From CAMEON01 sp045531965 (GTDB taxonomy: Bacteria > Bacillota > Clostridia > Oscillospirales > CAG-272), in assembly GCA_045531965.1 (NCBI GenBank), contig JAZSFA010000040.1:6816-70815 (forward strand): DNA of 64,000 bases. The letters run 5' to 3'. The translations under genes and the position numbers were made by a program. This document shows, piece after piece, positions 1 to 7,976 of the stretch; position 1 is the stretch's first letter; each line of letters starts with the position of its first letter. The notes under the pieces are model-generated. The model saw only the letters and a list, made by a program, of their open reading frames with translations, was not told the origin of the DNA and searched no databases.

Positions 1-691
1 AATGGAAGATGGAGGCAGCAAGACCCGCGTCCACCCCCGGAAGGGTGTTGAACAGGGTGGTAAAGTGGTCGATGCACCCCGCGCCCCCCGAGGCAATGAC
101 GGGCACCGACACGAGGTCACAGACCGCTTTCAGCATTTCAAGATCGAAGCCCCTCTTGACTCCGTCGGTATCAATGGAGTTGACCACGATCTCACCTGCA
201 CCGTGATCTACGCAGAATTTGATCCACTCCAGGGCATCCATGCCGGTGTTTTCTCTGCCGCCCTTGGCAAAGACGCGAAAAACACCGTCCACACGCTTGA
301 CGTCCACGGAGAGCACCACGCATTGGTCTCCGTAGCGTTTGGCGGCTTCTTCAACGAGGGCAGGATTACGGATGGCGCCCGAGTTGACGCTGACCTTATC
401 CGCGCCGCATTTGAGGACGCGGTCAAAGTCGTCCAGGGTGTTGATGCCGCCGCCCACAGTCAGTGGAATGAAAATGGTGGATGCTACTTCGGTGAGAATA
501 TCGGTAAAGAGCTTGCGACCTTCGTGGGAGGCGGTAATATCGTAGAATACCAACTCATCGGCACCATGCTCGCTGTAATACTGTCCCAATGCCACGGGAG
601 AGGACACGTCCTTGAGTCCCTCAAAGTTGACCCCCTTGACCACCCGTCCGTCGCGGACGTCGAGACAAGGGATAATGCGTTTGGTGATCAT
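1..691 (-). CDS. hisF: HisF, imidazole glycerol phosphate synthase cyclase subunit (3' end missing)
   Basis: Cyclase half of imidazole glycerol phosphate synthase; it closes the imidazole ring of histidine with ammonia supplied by HisH and releases AICAR. Translation of the minus strand starts MITKRIIPCLDVRDGRVVKG, the diagnostic HisF N-terminus with the catalytic Asp in CLDVRDG. The second catalytic Asp (VLSVDVKR) and the phosphate loop VGGGI are also present. About 230 of roughly 250 residues are visible and the frame is open at the left edge. The ATG overlaps the hisA stop as ATGA, so the two are translationally coupled. Identity is certain; only the C-terminus is missing. Confidence 0.97.
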   Translation of the reverse strand, partial: MITKRIIPCLDVRDGRVVKGVNFEGLKDVSSPVALGQYYSEHGADELVFYDITASHEGRKLFTDILTEVASTIFIPLTVGGGINTLDDFDRVLKCGADKVSVNSGAIRNPALVEEAAKRYGDQCVVLSVDVKRVDGVFRVFAKGGRENTGMDALEWIKFCVDHGAGEIVVNSIDTDGVKRGFDLEMLKAVCDLVSVPVIASGGAGCIDHFTTLFNTLPGVDAGLAASIFH

Positions 692-1404
692 TTCGATCCC
701 TCCTTAATGGCGGCCTTGAGATCAATAGCCCCTGTGTAATATGCCTTTCCAATGATCGCTGCATAAAGATCCAGCGCACGGAGGCGTGTCACGTCCTCCA
801 TGGAGGAAACACCGCCAGATGCCACGATCTGCAGATCAAATCTTTGTGCCATTTCTCGGTAAAGCTCGTGGTTGGCGCCCATCATGGCGCCGTCCTTAGA
901 GATATCGGTAGAGATAATGGTTTTAACACCCAGCTTCTGCATCCTCTCGCAGAAAGTCATGGCGTCGTCCTCAGAGGTCTCCAACCAACCCTTGATGGCA
1001 ACCTTACCGTCCTTGATATCCACACCTACAGCGATTTTGTCACCGTACGCGTCGAGGGCGGCTTTAAGAAAATCAGGATCTTTGACAGCGGCAGTGCCGA
1101 GAATCACACGGCTGACACCCGCGTCGATATAGGCTTTGACGGTCTCCATGGAGCGGATACCTCCACCGATCTCCACGCGGAGATTTGTTTCGCAGGCGAT
1201 CTTTGCCACGGTGGGCAGATTGGGTGTGGTACCGTCGCGGGCACCCTCCAGGTCTACCATGTGGATCCAGGTAGCTCCCGAGGCTTCAAAGTTGCGAGCG
1301 ACCGACAGGGGATCGTCGGAATAGACGGTCATGTTAGCATAATCGCCTTTATAAAGTCGGACGGCCTTGCCGTCGTAGAGGTCAATGGCGGGGAAAATGA
1401 GCAT
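688..1404 (-). CDS. hisA: HisA, ProFAR isomerase
   Basis: Phosphoribosylformimino-5-aminoimidazole carboxamide ribotide isomerase, fourth step of histidine synthesis, a cytoplasmic TIM-barrel enzyme. The protein is 238 residues, normal for the family. It begins MLIFPAIDLYDGKAVRLYKG with the catalytic Asp in AIDLYDG, and carries the second Asp (STDISKDG) and the phosphate-binding EIGGGIRS and ASGGVSS loops. It lies between the DUF6440 gene and hisF, and its stop overlaps the hisF start by 4 bp. Confidence 0.97.
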   Translation of the reverse strand: MLIFPAIDLYDGKAVRLYKGDYANMTVYSDDPLSVARNFEASGATWIHMVDLEGARDGTTPNLPTVAKIACETNLRVEIGGGIRSMETVKAYIDAGVSRVILGTAAVKDPDFLKAALDAYGDKIAVGVDIKDGKVAIKGWLETSEDDAMTFCERMQKLGVKTIISTDISKDGAMMGANHELYREMAQRFDLQIVASGGVSSMEDVTRLRALDLYAAIIGKAYYTGAIDLKAAIKEGSK

Positions 1405-1419
1405 AATGATACTCCTCTG

Positions 1420-1626
1420 TTAATCTTCTTCGTCTTGGGGAATGGCGGTAACGACGGGGGTGCCGTCTGTTTGCAAAAGAACAGTCAGACCTCCCGCATA
1501 GCCCGATACTGTCCACAAATAGTTTACGCCGGTCTTGCGGTCAACCAGCACGCGAGCCTGGAAGGCGTCAAAGGCACCGCCTGACACCTCGGTACAAACA
1601 AAGCGATCGGTTTTCTCGGGTTTCAT
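1420..1626 (-). CDS. Small DUF6440-like protein inside the his operon
   Basis: A 68-residue protein starting MKPEKTDRF. The middle, with VDRKTGVNYLW followed by GYAGGLTVLL, matches what I recall of the DUF6440 family of short Bacillota proteins of unknown function. A longer frame runs back to 1713, but the upstream part crosses a hairpin, and the ATG at 1626 has a GGAG box 6 nt ahead, so I chose the shorter form. It sits 15 bp before hisA and about 156 bp after hisH, so it is probably co-transcribed with the his genes. No link to histidine synthesis can be read from the sequence. Confidence 0.7.
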   Translation of the reverse strand: MKPEKTDRFVCTEVSGGAFDAFQARVLVDRKTGVNYLWTVSGYAGGLTVLLQTDGTPVVTAIPQDEED

Positions 1627-1693
1627 ATAAAACTCCATTCCGCCGCCAAACGGCGGCACAAGTATAGTTTGAAATTCGACCGTGCCGTTAGGC

Positions 1694-1717
1694 AAAAATG
1701 GGTTGGATCCCATTTTT
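1694..1717. terminator. A-tract/T-tract hairpin between hisH and the DUF6440 gene
   Basis: Perfect 9-bp inverted repeat AAAAATGGG / CCCATTTTT around a 6-nt loop. The A and T runs are part of the stem, so it could act as a weak bidirectional terminator or as an RNA-processing site. It lies 66 bp past the hisH stop and ahead of DUF6440-hisA-hisF. A second small stem (GCCGCC AAAC GGCGGC) lies just before the start of the DUF6440 gene. Confidence 0.45.
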
Positions 1718-1782
1718 AGGGAGAATTGTGCGTGAAACAGTTTACTTGGGTTTAGGATTGCTGAACTTTCACGCTATCTCCT

Positions 1783-2406
1783 TTATATTTCACAAAAAGC
1801 TTTCAGAATATTAAGTCCCACGGGGCCACTCTTTTCGGGGTGGAACTGACATCCCATCACGTTTCCCGATGCCACGGCGGCGGTGAGCTCCGCGCCGTAC
1901 TCAGCGGTGGCAATGACAGATTCATCGCAATCAGCCCCGTAGAAGGAATGGACAAAATAGACGCAATCGTCGGGTCTTATGTACTTGAACAACGGGTGTT
2001 CTCCCTTCATGTGCAAGGCATTCCAGCCGATGTGAGGGATTTTCAGGTTTTGGGGAATCACTTCGGCGATAGAACGAATCTCTCCTTTGATAAGACCCAG
2101 ACCCTCATGCTCGCCGTACTCAAAGCTCTTATCAAAAAGCATCTGCATACCGAGACAGATACCCATAATGGGCTTCCCTCGGGCGGCTTCTGACTTTAGT
2201 GCATCCGCCATACCGCAGGCGCGGAGCTTTTCGGCGGCATCACCGAAGGCACCAACGCCGGGGAGAATGATGCGGTCAGCCTTTGTAAGGTCAGCAGGTA
2301 CGGAGGTCACAGTGGCTGTAACACCGATAGCTGCGAAGGATGATTTCAAGGAAAAAAGATTGCCCACGCCGTAGTCGATGATGGTAACGGTGTTTTTCTC
2401 GCTCAT
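1783..2406 (-). CDS. hisH: HisH, glutamine amidotransferase subunit of IGP synthase
   Basis: Class I glutaminase that feeds ammonia to HisF. Taking ATG at 2406 gives 207 residues. The catalytic triad is visible: Cys-84 in MGICLGMQML, His-189 and Glu-191 in CQFHPEKSG. The N-terminal IIDYGVGNLFSL motif is typical. A GTG one codon upstream (2409) is possible. The hisB stop and this start share a base (TGATG), so coupling is likely. HisH and HisF work as a heterodimer although two genes separate them here. Confidence 0.95.
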   Translation of the reverse strand: MSEKNTVTIIDYGVGNLFSLKSSFAAIGVTATVTSVPADLTKADRIILPGVGAFGDAAEKLRACGMADALKSEAARGKPIMGICLGMQMLFDKSFEYGEHEGLGLIKGEIRSIAEVIPQNLKIPHIGWNALHMKGEHPLFKYIRPDDCVYFVHSFYGADCDESVIATAEYGAELTAAVASGNVMGCQFHPEKSGPVGLNILKAFCEI

Positions 2407-2993
2407 CACAGCGCCCCCTTTGTGGAGGGGACTTCATCGGCAAAGCCCTCGTCAATCGCCACGGCGGCTCTCACCGAGCGAGCCACCGACTTAAATGCAC
2501 CCTCGATGATGTGGTGGCTATTGTTCCCTGCCAGTTGCTTGATATGCAGGGTGCAGTCGGCGTTGCGGACGAACGCCAGCCAAAATTCCTCACAAAGCTC
2601 TGTATCAAATGTGCCAACCTTTTCGGTGGGGATGTTCATGTCATAAACGAGACAAGGTCTGCCGGAAAAATCCAAGGCAGTAAGGATCAGCGCCTCGTCC
2701 ATGGGCAGGATCATAGAGCCATAGCGGGTGATGCCCTTCTTGTCTCCCAGTGCTTGCGCCAGAGCTTGACCTAAGGTGATGCCCACATCCTCTACGGTGT
2801 GGTGATCATCCACCCAAGTGTCGCCCTTGCAGGTGACGGTCAGATCCATGCGGCTGTGATGGGCAAAGAGGGTGAGCATATGGTCAAGGAAGCCACAGCC
2901 CGACTGAATATTGGCGATCCCCTTGCCGTCTACGTTGAGGGTGAGGGTGATGTCGGTTTCATTTGTTTTTCTGTTGAGCGTTACTTTTCTCAT
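2406..2993 (-). CDS. hisB: HisB, imidazoleglycerol-phosphate dehydratase
   Basis: Converts imidazoleglycerol phosphate to imidazole acetol phosphate. At 195 residues it is the monofunctional form, without the phosphatase domain of the E. coli protein. The two metal-binding motifs are visible as DDHHTVEDVGI and NSHHIIEGAFK, and GCGFLDHML is conserved. The start directly follows the hisC stop. The start of hisH overlaps its TGA. Confidence 0.96.
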   Translation of the reverse strand: MRKVTLNRKTNETDITLTLNVDGKGIANIQSGCGFLDHMLTLFAHHSRMDLTVTCKGDTWVDDHHTVEDVGITLGQALAQALGDKKGITRYGSMILPMDEALILTALDFSGRPCLVYDMNIPTEKVGTFDTELCEEFWLAFVRNADCTLHIKQLAGNNSHHIIEGAFKSVARSVRAAVAIDEGFADEVPSTKGAL

Positions 2994-4058
2994 TTACAGT
3001 CCCTCCTTGAGGATTTGATCAATGGCGGAGATCAGTGCATCCATTTCAGCTCTCGTGCCGATGGTGATGCGGTTATATTCAGAGATACGGGGAGAATTAA
3101 AGTGGCGCACGAGAATTCCCATTTCCTTGAGCTTTTCATAGAGCTTACCGCCGTTCAAAGTGGGGTGCCGCACGAAAATAAAGTTGGCGCAGGAGTCCGT
3201 CATTTCAAAGCCCCGCTTCTGAAGCTCTGCGGCTGTATAGGCGCGGTTATCCATAACGGTTTGGCAATTTCTGCGGGTATAGTTTTCGTCGGAGAGAACT
3301 CCCACACCTGCCGCCATGGTTATGCTGTTGACGTTATAGGGATTGGTGGCATATCGGATGGTGTGCAGATCTGAAATCAGCTTTGGGTTACCAATGCCAA
3401 AGCCCAGCCGCGCGCCTGCCATGGAGCGGGATTTGGAGAAGGTCTGGGTCACCAGCAGGTTATCATACTTCCCCGTCAGGCTGACACAGCTTTTCGCGCC
3501 GAAATCCACGTAAGCCTCGTCAATGACAACCACGTTGTCAGGGTTGGAGGCAACGATCTTTTCAATCTCGTCAGGCGTCAGGGCGATACCTGTGGGGGCA
3601 TTGGGATTGGCGATGAAGATGGTCTTGCCGATACCGCAATAGTCCTTGATGTCAATGCTGAAATCATCCTTCAAGGGGATGATCTCACAGGGGATGTGAT
3701 TGCGAGCGGCAAAGACGGGGTAAAAACCGTAGGTGACGTCGGGGAAGACAGCGGGGGTATTGTCATCACAGAAGGCTTGGAAGGCGAAGTCCAGCACCTC
3801 ATCCGAGCCGTTGGTGCAAATGACTTGGGCGGGGTCAATGCCATAGAGGGTAGAAATGGCATTGGTCAGGGCTTTGCAGGTAGGGTCAGAATATAGTTGC
3901 AACTTGCCCGTAGCCTCGGCGGCGGCTTTGATGGCCACATCCGAGGGAGGAAAGGGGGATTCGTTGGTGTTGAGCTTGATATACGTCCGTCCTCTCGGCT
4001 GTTCCCCCGGAGTATAGGGGACGAGGGAGGATTGTTTTTGTGAAAGATAGCGACTCAT
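2994..4058 (-). CDS. hisC: HisC, histidinol-phosphate aminotransferase
   Basis: PLP-dependent class I/II aminotransferase that makes histidinol phosphate. It has 354 residues. The PLP lysine is Lys-209 in TFSKSRSMAGARLG, and NPNAPTG and VVIDEAYVDF are the usual cofactor contacts. RBS GAAAGAAGATCACC precedes the ATG. A 191-bp gap with repeats separates it from hisD, the largest break in the operon after the hisH gap. hisB follows directly. Confidence 0.95.
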   Translation of the reverse strand: MSRYLSQKQSSLVPYTPGEQPRGRTYIKLNTNESPFPPSDVAIKAAAEATGKLQLYSDPTCKALTNAISTLYGIDPAQVICTNGSDEVLDFAFQAFCDDNTPAVFPDVTYGFYPVFAARNHIPCEIIPLKDDFSIDIKDYCGIGKTIFIANPNAPTGIALTPDEIEKIVASNPDNVVVIDEAYVDFGAKSCVSLTGKYDNLLVTQTFSKSRSMAGARLGFGIGNPKLISDLHTIRYATNPYNVNSITMAAGVGVLSDENYTRRNCQTVMDNRAYTAAELQKRGFEMTDSCANFIFVRHPTLNGGKLYEKLKEMGILVRHFNSPRISEYNRITIGTRAEMDALISAIDQILKEGL

Positions 4059-4085
4059 GGTGATCTTCTTTCTATGTAGTTATTG

Positions 4086-4122
4086 AGATCCTTCGACTTG
4101 GCCGGCGGCCTCGCTCAGGATG
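4086..4122. repeat. Short REP-like intergenic repeat
   Basis: The stretch reads gatccttcgacttg, then a GCCGGCGGC core, then ctcgctcaggatgac. I recognise the CCTTCGACT...CTCAGGATGAC form as a common dispersed sequence in gut Clostridia genomes. It lies in the hisD-hisC gap next to the hairpin repeat at 4171. It codes for nothing visible. Confidence 0.45.
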
Positions 4123-4170
4123 ACCACTTCCCTTTCGGGTGTCCAATCTTTTGGTCAATATTCTATTTAT

Positions 4171-4249
4171 TTAAAGCTTTGGGAGGTCAAGGAACCTTTT
4201 CTCGAAAAGGTTCCTTGCGGGGTCAGGGGCAGCGCCCCGCGCGTACTCC
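4171..4249 (-). repeat. Post-stop hairpin repeat, copy 1 (after hisD)
   Basis: First of five related repeats (4171, 9731, 11196, 16221, 18262) that lie directly 3' of a minus-strand stop codon. Reading the plus strand it has a TTTATTTAAAG-type AT block, GGGAGGTC, a perfect 14-bp stem CAAGGAACCTTTTC / GAAAAGGTTCCTTG (4188-4217), a second stem GGGGC AGC GCCCC (4226-4238) and the end motif GCGTACTCCT. There is no T-run right after the stem on the minus strand, so it is not a textbook terminator. Confidence 0.6.
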
Positions 4250-5524
4250 TCAATCCTCCAACCTTACCACGGCGCTCTTGGCGTGGGCGGTGAGACCTTC
4301 CTTTTCAGCGAAGAACGCCACGTCGTAACCGACACGGGCGAGAGCATCCTTGGTGAAGTAGGTGTACTGGGTTTTCTTGACAAAGTCGTCTACAGACAGG
4401 GGACTGGAGAACTTGGCGGTGCCACTGGTGGGCAGGGTGTGGTTGGGACCTGCGAAGTAGTCACCCAACGCCTCGGGGCAGTTTCGTCCCATAAAGATGG
4501 ATCCTGCGTGACGGATGCTGTCCAGATAATCAAAGGGATTATCCACGCACAGCTCCAAATGCTCGGGGGCGATCTCGTTGGCGATCTCGATGACCACCTT
4601 CAGGTCGGGAGCGACAATGATCTTGCCGTTTTGGTCAATGGAAGCGCGGGCGATCTCGGCGCGGTCAAGGAGGGGAATCTGTCGCTCCAGTTCTGTGCTG
4701 ACAGCCTCAGCAAGCGCCATGGAATCCGTCACCAGAACGGCGGAAGCCAGCTTGTCATGCTCTGCCTGAGACAAGAGGTCTGCTGCCAGGTGACGGGGAT
4801 TGGAATTACCGTCAGCCACGATGAGAATCTCGCTGGGACCTGCGATCATGTCAATGGACACAACGCCGAAGACCTGCTTCTTGGCCTCTGCCACGAAAGC
4901 GTTACCGGGACCCACAATCTTGTCCACCTTGGGAACAGACTCGGTGCCATATGCCAAAGCGGCAACAGCCTGAGCGCCCCCTACCTTGAAGATCTTGTCA
5001 ATGCCCGCAATCTTGGCGGCTGCCAAAATGACGGGGTTGACTTTCCCTTGTGCGTTGGGAGGGGTCACCATGACCACCTCAGGCACGCCCGCGATCTTGG
5101 CGGGGATAGCGTCCATCAGCACGGTGGAGGGATAGGCGGCGGTGCCGCCGGGGACGTAGAGTCCTGCTCTATCCACGGGGATCACCTTCTGTCCCATGAC
5201 GATACCCTGCTCGTCGTTGATGATGAAGCTGTTTCTCACCTGGCATTTGTGGAACTTGGTGATGTTTTCAGCAGCTTTCTTTAGGATCTCGATGAAGCGA
5301 GGCTCTACGGTTGCCATGGCCTCGTTCATTTCAGCTTCGGTCACTTGGAGGGAGGTTAGGTCGGCCTTGTCGAACTTTTTGCAATAAGCGTACAGTGCGG
5401 CATCTCCGTCTTTTCGGACAGTGGCAATGATATCGGATACGATGTCAGCTACGTTGACCGTGGGGGTCACGCGGGAAAAAATCTGATCGACGGAAACCTC
5501 GCCGTATTTGTAAATCTGGATCAT
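4250..5524 (-). CDS. hisD: HisD, histidinol dehydrogenase
   Basis: Zinc enzyme that oxidises histidinol to histidine in two NAD-dependent steps, the end of the pathway. It is 424 residues, normal for the family. Motifs include DRAGLYVPGGTAAYPSTVLM, the VGGAQAVAALAYGT nucleotide loop, IAPEHLEL and GPNHTLPTSGTAKF. It follows the hisZ-hisG fusion with an 18-bp gap and is followed by repeat copy 1. Confidence 0.97.
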   Translation of the reverse strand: MIQIYKYGEVSVDQIFSRVTPTVNVADIVSDIIATVRKDGDAALYAYCKKFDKADLTSLQVTEAEMNEAMATVEPRFIEILKKAAENITKFHKCQVRNSFIINDEQGIVMGQKVIPVDRAGLYVPGGTAAYPSTVLMDAIPAKIAGVPEVVMVTPPNAQGKVNPVILAAAKIAGIDKIFKVGGAQAVAALAYGTESVPKVDKIVGPGNAFVAEAKKQVFGVVSIDMIAGPSEILIVADGNSNPRHLAADLLSQAEHDKLASAVLVTDSMALAEAVSTELERQIPLLDRAEIARASIDQNGKIIVAPDLKVVIEIANEIAPEHLELCVDNPFDYLDSIRHAGSIFMGRNCPEALGDYFAGPNHTLPTSGTAKFSSPLSVDDFVKKTQYTYFTKDALARVGYDVAFFAEKEGLTAHAKSAVVRLED

Positions 5525-5542
5525 GATGTGCCTCTTTTTTGT

Positions 5543-7144
5543 TTAATCTTTATCTTTCAGCTGTTCAACCAGTCCCGCCACAATCTTGTCAATGGCATCA
5601 CGCTTGAATTTGTAGCCGGATTTGTTAGCGATGAAGCGAGCGCTGATAGGGAGAATCTCCTCTTTCACTTCAAGGTTGTTTTCCTTGAGGGTGGTTCCCG
5701 TCTCCACAATATCCACAATCACGTCGGAGAGCCCCAAGATGGGAGCGATTTCGATGGAGCCGTTCAGGTGGATAATGTCAATATCACGGCTCTTGCCTGC
5801 ATAATAGGTCTTGGCAATATTGGAAAATTTGGTGGCGACCTTCAAGGTCTTTCGTCCGTCATCGGTGAAGGTAACAGGCGCCGCAACTGCCATTCGGCAT
5901 CTCCCTGTTTTCAGGTCGCAAAGCTCGTACACGTCGGGTTTGTATTCAAGCAGGATATCCTTCCCTGCCACGCCGATATCGGCAGCACCGCGTTCCACGT
6001 AAATGGCAACGTCGGAGGGCTTGACCCAGAAGTATCGGACACCGCACTCGGGGTTTTCGAAGATCAGCTTGCGACTGCCGTCTTTGATCGAGGGACAGGG
6101 AAAACCTGCTTTTTCAAACATATCGTAGACTTTCTCGCCGAGGCGTCCTTTAGGGAGCGCCACGTTGAGCATACGATCAGCAGGGACCGCTATATCAGAT
6201 TCTATCATTTCCAGATCGGACAGCTGATCCAAATAAACAGCAAAACCAATGGCGCGGCTACGTTTCCCCATGCGGGCAAGGAGAGCGTCATACTGACCGC
6301 CCGAAAGGATGCTCTTAGGCAGTCCTCGCATAAATCCACGGAAGACAATGCCGTTATAGTAGCTCATGTTGTGAATGACTGAAAAATCAATCTGGATTCG
6401 GTCACCATGTCCCGCGATATCAAGAGCTGTCATAATTTCAGACAGTTCAGCAAGTGCGCTTTGAGCTTCCGGGACGTCGGAAAGGAGGCTTTGCAGAGTT
6501 TTCACGACCATAGATCCCTTGCCACAGGCAGAGAGTACTTGACAAAGCAGGAAGGTTTTCTGCTGATCCAGCCCTTCTTCTTGAGATAGACGCTTAATTT
6601 CGTGCAGATTTTTCTCTCCCATCAACTTCAAAAGCTGTTTTCTGATGACACCCACAGCACCCATACTGTCCATAATCGCAGAAATGATACCAAGATGGGA
6701 TACATCCAGTACGTAATCCTCAGAATCGGTCATCATGGAAAGACTTTGTACAGCCAGTGTCAAAACTTCATGAATATTTTCGAGAGTCACATCGCCCACG
6801 CATTCGATCCCCGCCTGCATGATCTCCTTAAAGGCATTTTCACCTTGCGGGACACGGTAGACGTTCTCGTTATAGTAGACCTTTTGAAGAAGTCCCTTGG
6901 CTTCGGGTGCTTCACGAACGATAGACAGCGTCACGTCGGGCTTGAGTGCCATCAGCTTTCCATCCTGATCAGTAAAAGTAATGATGTTATCCGAAACAAG
7001 GAAATTTTTGTTTTTTGCGTACAGATCGTATGCTTCGAATTTGCTCATTTTATAGGGGGCGAAACCGTGTTCCTTATAAAGAGCACGAAGGCGGTAAACG
7101 GCAATTTCAGTTTTGGTCAGCATGGAGAGATCAAGGTCTTTCAT
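5543..7144 (-). CDS. hisZG: HisZ-HisG fusion, ATP phosphoribosyltransferase with its regulatory subunit
   Basis: First committed step of histidine synthesis. The 533-residue protein joins two proteins that are usually separate. Residues 1-320 are HisZ, a catalytically inactive histidyl-tRNA synthetase paralogue (TKTEIAVYRLRALY, ALKPDVTLSIVREAP, YYNGIVFRGF, LSGGQYDALL). Residues 325-533 are short-form HisG, starting MLNVALPKGRLGEKV, with DIGVAGKDILLEY and the PRPP loop region DVIVDIVETGTTL. An internal ATG lies at 6172 where free HisG would start, but the frame is continuous and no clear RBS is seen, so a real fusion is likely. Its start overlaps the yerC end by 14 bp. Free short HisG needs HisZ for activity, so fusion would fix a 1:1 ratio. 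Confidence 0.93.
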   Translation of the reverse strand: MKDLDLSMLTKTEIAVYRLRALYKEHGFAPYKMSKFEAYDLYAKNKNFLVSDNIITFTDQDGKLMALKPDVTLSIVREAPEAKGLLQKVYYNENVYRVPQGENAFKEIMQAGIECVGDVTLENIHEVLTLAVQSLSMMTDSEDYVLDVSHLGIISAIMDSMGAVGVIRKQLLKLMGEKNLHEIKRLSQEEGLDQQKTFLLCQVLSACGKGSMVVKTLQSLLSDVPEAQSALAELSEIMTALDIAGHGDRIQIDFSVIHNMSYYNGIVFRGFMRGLPKSILSGGQYDALLARMGKRSRAIGFAVYLDQLSDLEMIESDIAVPADRMLNVALPKGRLGEKVYDMFEKAGFPCPSIKDGSRKLIFENPECGVRYFWVKPSDVAIYVERGAADIGVAGKDILLEYKPDVYELCDLKTGRCRMAVAAPVTFTDDGRKTLKVATKFSNIAKTYYAGKSRDIDIIHLNGSIEIAPILGLSDVIVDIVETGTTLKENNLEVKEEILPISARFIANKSGYKFKRDAIDKIVAGLVEQLKDKD

Positions 7145-7442
7145 CGGGTTTCTCCTTGTTTATATTCTTGTCGAGAACGGCGCGGTAGCCACCGCTACCA
7201 TAATTCAAGCATTTATTAACGCGGGAGATGGTAGCGGTACTGGCGCCTGTTACTGCAGATATTTCCTGATAGTTCTTGCCCTCGTGGAGCATTTCGGCGA
7301 CTTCCCAGCGCTGTGCCAGGTCAGAAAGCTCACGGATGGTGCAGATATCGTCTAAAAAAGCGGCGCATTCCTCAGGGGTTTCCAGCTTCAAGAGGGCTTC
7401 AACGAGGATATCGCGGGCTTTGACATAATGTCGGTCTGTCAT
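7131..7442 (-). CDS. hisR: YerC/YecD (HisR) TrpR-superfamily regulator
   Basis: A 103-residue helical DNA-binding protein of the TrpR superfamily, YerC/YecD branch, often found with his genes in Bacillota and proposed as the histidine repressor. The helix-turn-helix is seen at about residues 57-80 (NYQEISAVTGASTATISRVN); the front half has LDDICTIRELSDLAQRWEVA. RBS GGAAGGAGA precedes the ATG. It is the first gene of the his operon and overlaps hisZG by 14 bp. A palindrome in its promoter is the likely target, so it probably controls itself and the operon. That it senses histidine is inference. Confidence 0.88.
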   Translation of the reverse strand: MTDRHYVKARDILVEALLKLETPEECAAFLDDICTIRELSDLAQRWEVAEMLHEGKNYQEISAVTGASTATISRVNKCLNYGSGGYRAVLDKNINKEKPDERP

Positions 7443-7481
7443 GGATAGTCTCTCCTTCCCGGTGATAGATGAATATCCATT

Positions 7482-7510
7482 ATTTTAGCACATTAAAGTG
7501 CTAAAGTCAA
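7482..7510 (-). promoter_or_regulatory. his operon promoter with embedded 22-bp operator
   Basis: On the minus strand the -35 box TTGACT (7505-7510) and the -10 box TAAAAT (7482-7487) are separated by 17 bp. The palindrome TTTAGCAC-N6-GTGCTAAA (7484-7505) fills the spacer and touches both boxes. A bound dimer would block RNA polymerase. The transcript would start near 7475, about 33 bp before the hisR ATG. The geometry is seen directly; the assignment to HisR is inference from position. Confidence 0.85.
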
Positions 7511-7539
7511 GGGGTTTGTGAAATTTTTTTTGTTTGGGG

Positions 7540-7896
7540 AGATAAATTGTTGTTTATCGGGCTGAAGGAGTGCAGGGGCGGAGCCCCTGCACCTCACTTA
7601 GGAGGCCGGCAGTGCCGAGGGCGGCCGGGAGTGCCTCGGCGCGCGGCGGAAGCCGCAAGAAAGATTTTCGAAAAACAAAATTGCTATCAACTTGATTTTG
7701 CAAAAGCCAAAAATCCTTGCTAAAATAAGGAAGTTTTGCTACGCAAAACAATTTTCATTTGATTCAGGGCGCTCAAGGCCGCCCCCGAAACCGCCGGCCT
7801 TTTCTCACAGGTTCAGGTGGCTTCGCCCCCTGAACCCCCATCGGCATCCGACACCCAAAAGGTACGGGGGTTACCCCGCTAAACAACAATTTATCT
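7540..7896. mobile_element. 357-bp foldback element with terminal inverted repeats (MITE-like)
   Basis: The ends are exact 17-bp inverted copies, AGATAAATTGTTGTTTA at 7540-7556 and its complement at 7880-7896, followed by similar CGGG. Inside, the arms are also roughly complementary: a TGCAGGGGC-type hairpin (near 7570-7590) is mirrored by a TTCAGGGGGC-type one (near 7812-7840), and GGCCGGC...GGGCGGCC blocks occur on both sides. The centre is AT-rich. No transposase or other convincing gene is inside. It fills most of the 534-bp gap between the his promoter and ridA. I did not identify a target-site duplication. Confidence 0.6.
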
Positions 7897-7911
7897 TTTT
7901 AAAGAAAACGC

Positions 7912-7947
7912 CAAGGCTGCTGCAGAGAGCCTCACGCAACAGCCTTG
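7912..7947 (-). terminator. Terminator after ridA
   Basis: On the minus strand, CAAGGCTG / CAGCCTTG stem (extendable to 11 bp with one mismatch), followed by GCGTTTTCTTT. It lies 30 bp past the ridA stop and would end the branched-chain amino acid gene train. Confidence 0.7.
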
Positions 7948-7976
7948 TTCTATGAGGGAAAATCCAAAGGAAACTA

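Noticed and set aside
2..739. Long plus-strand frame opposite hisF and hisA
   Set aside because: It is the antisense shadow of hisF/hisA, which have clear family motifs on the minus strand; the same holds for the long frames opposite leuA, ilvD, leuC, hisD, ilvC and the glycosidases.
7554..7955. Short frames inside the foldback element
   Set aside because: Sequence is palindromic and low in coding signal, with no ribosome binding site or family match.
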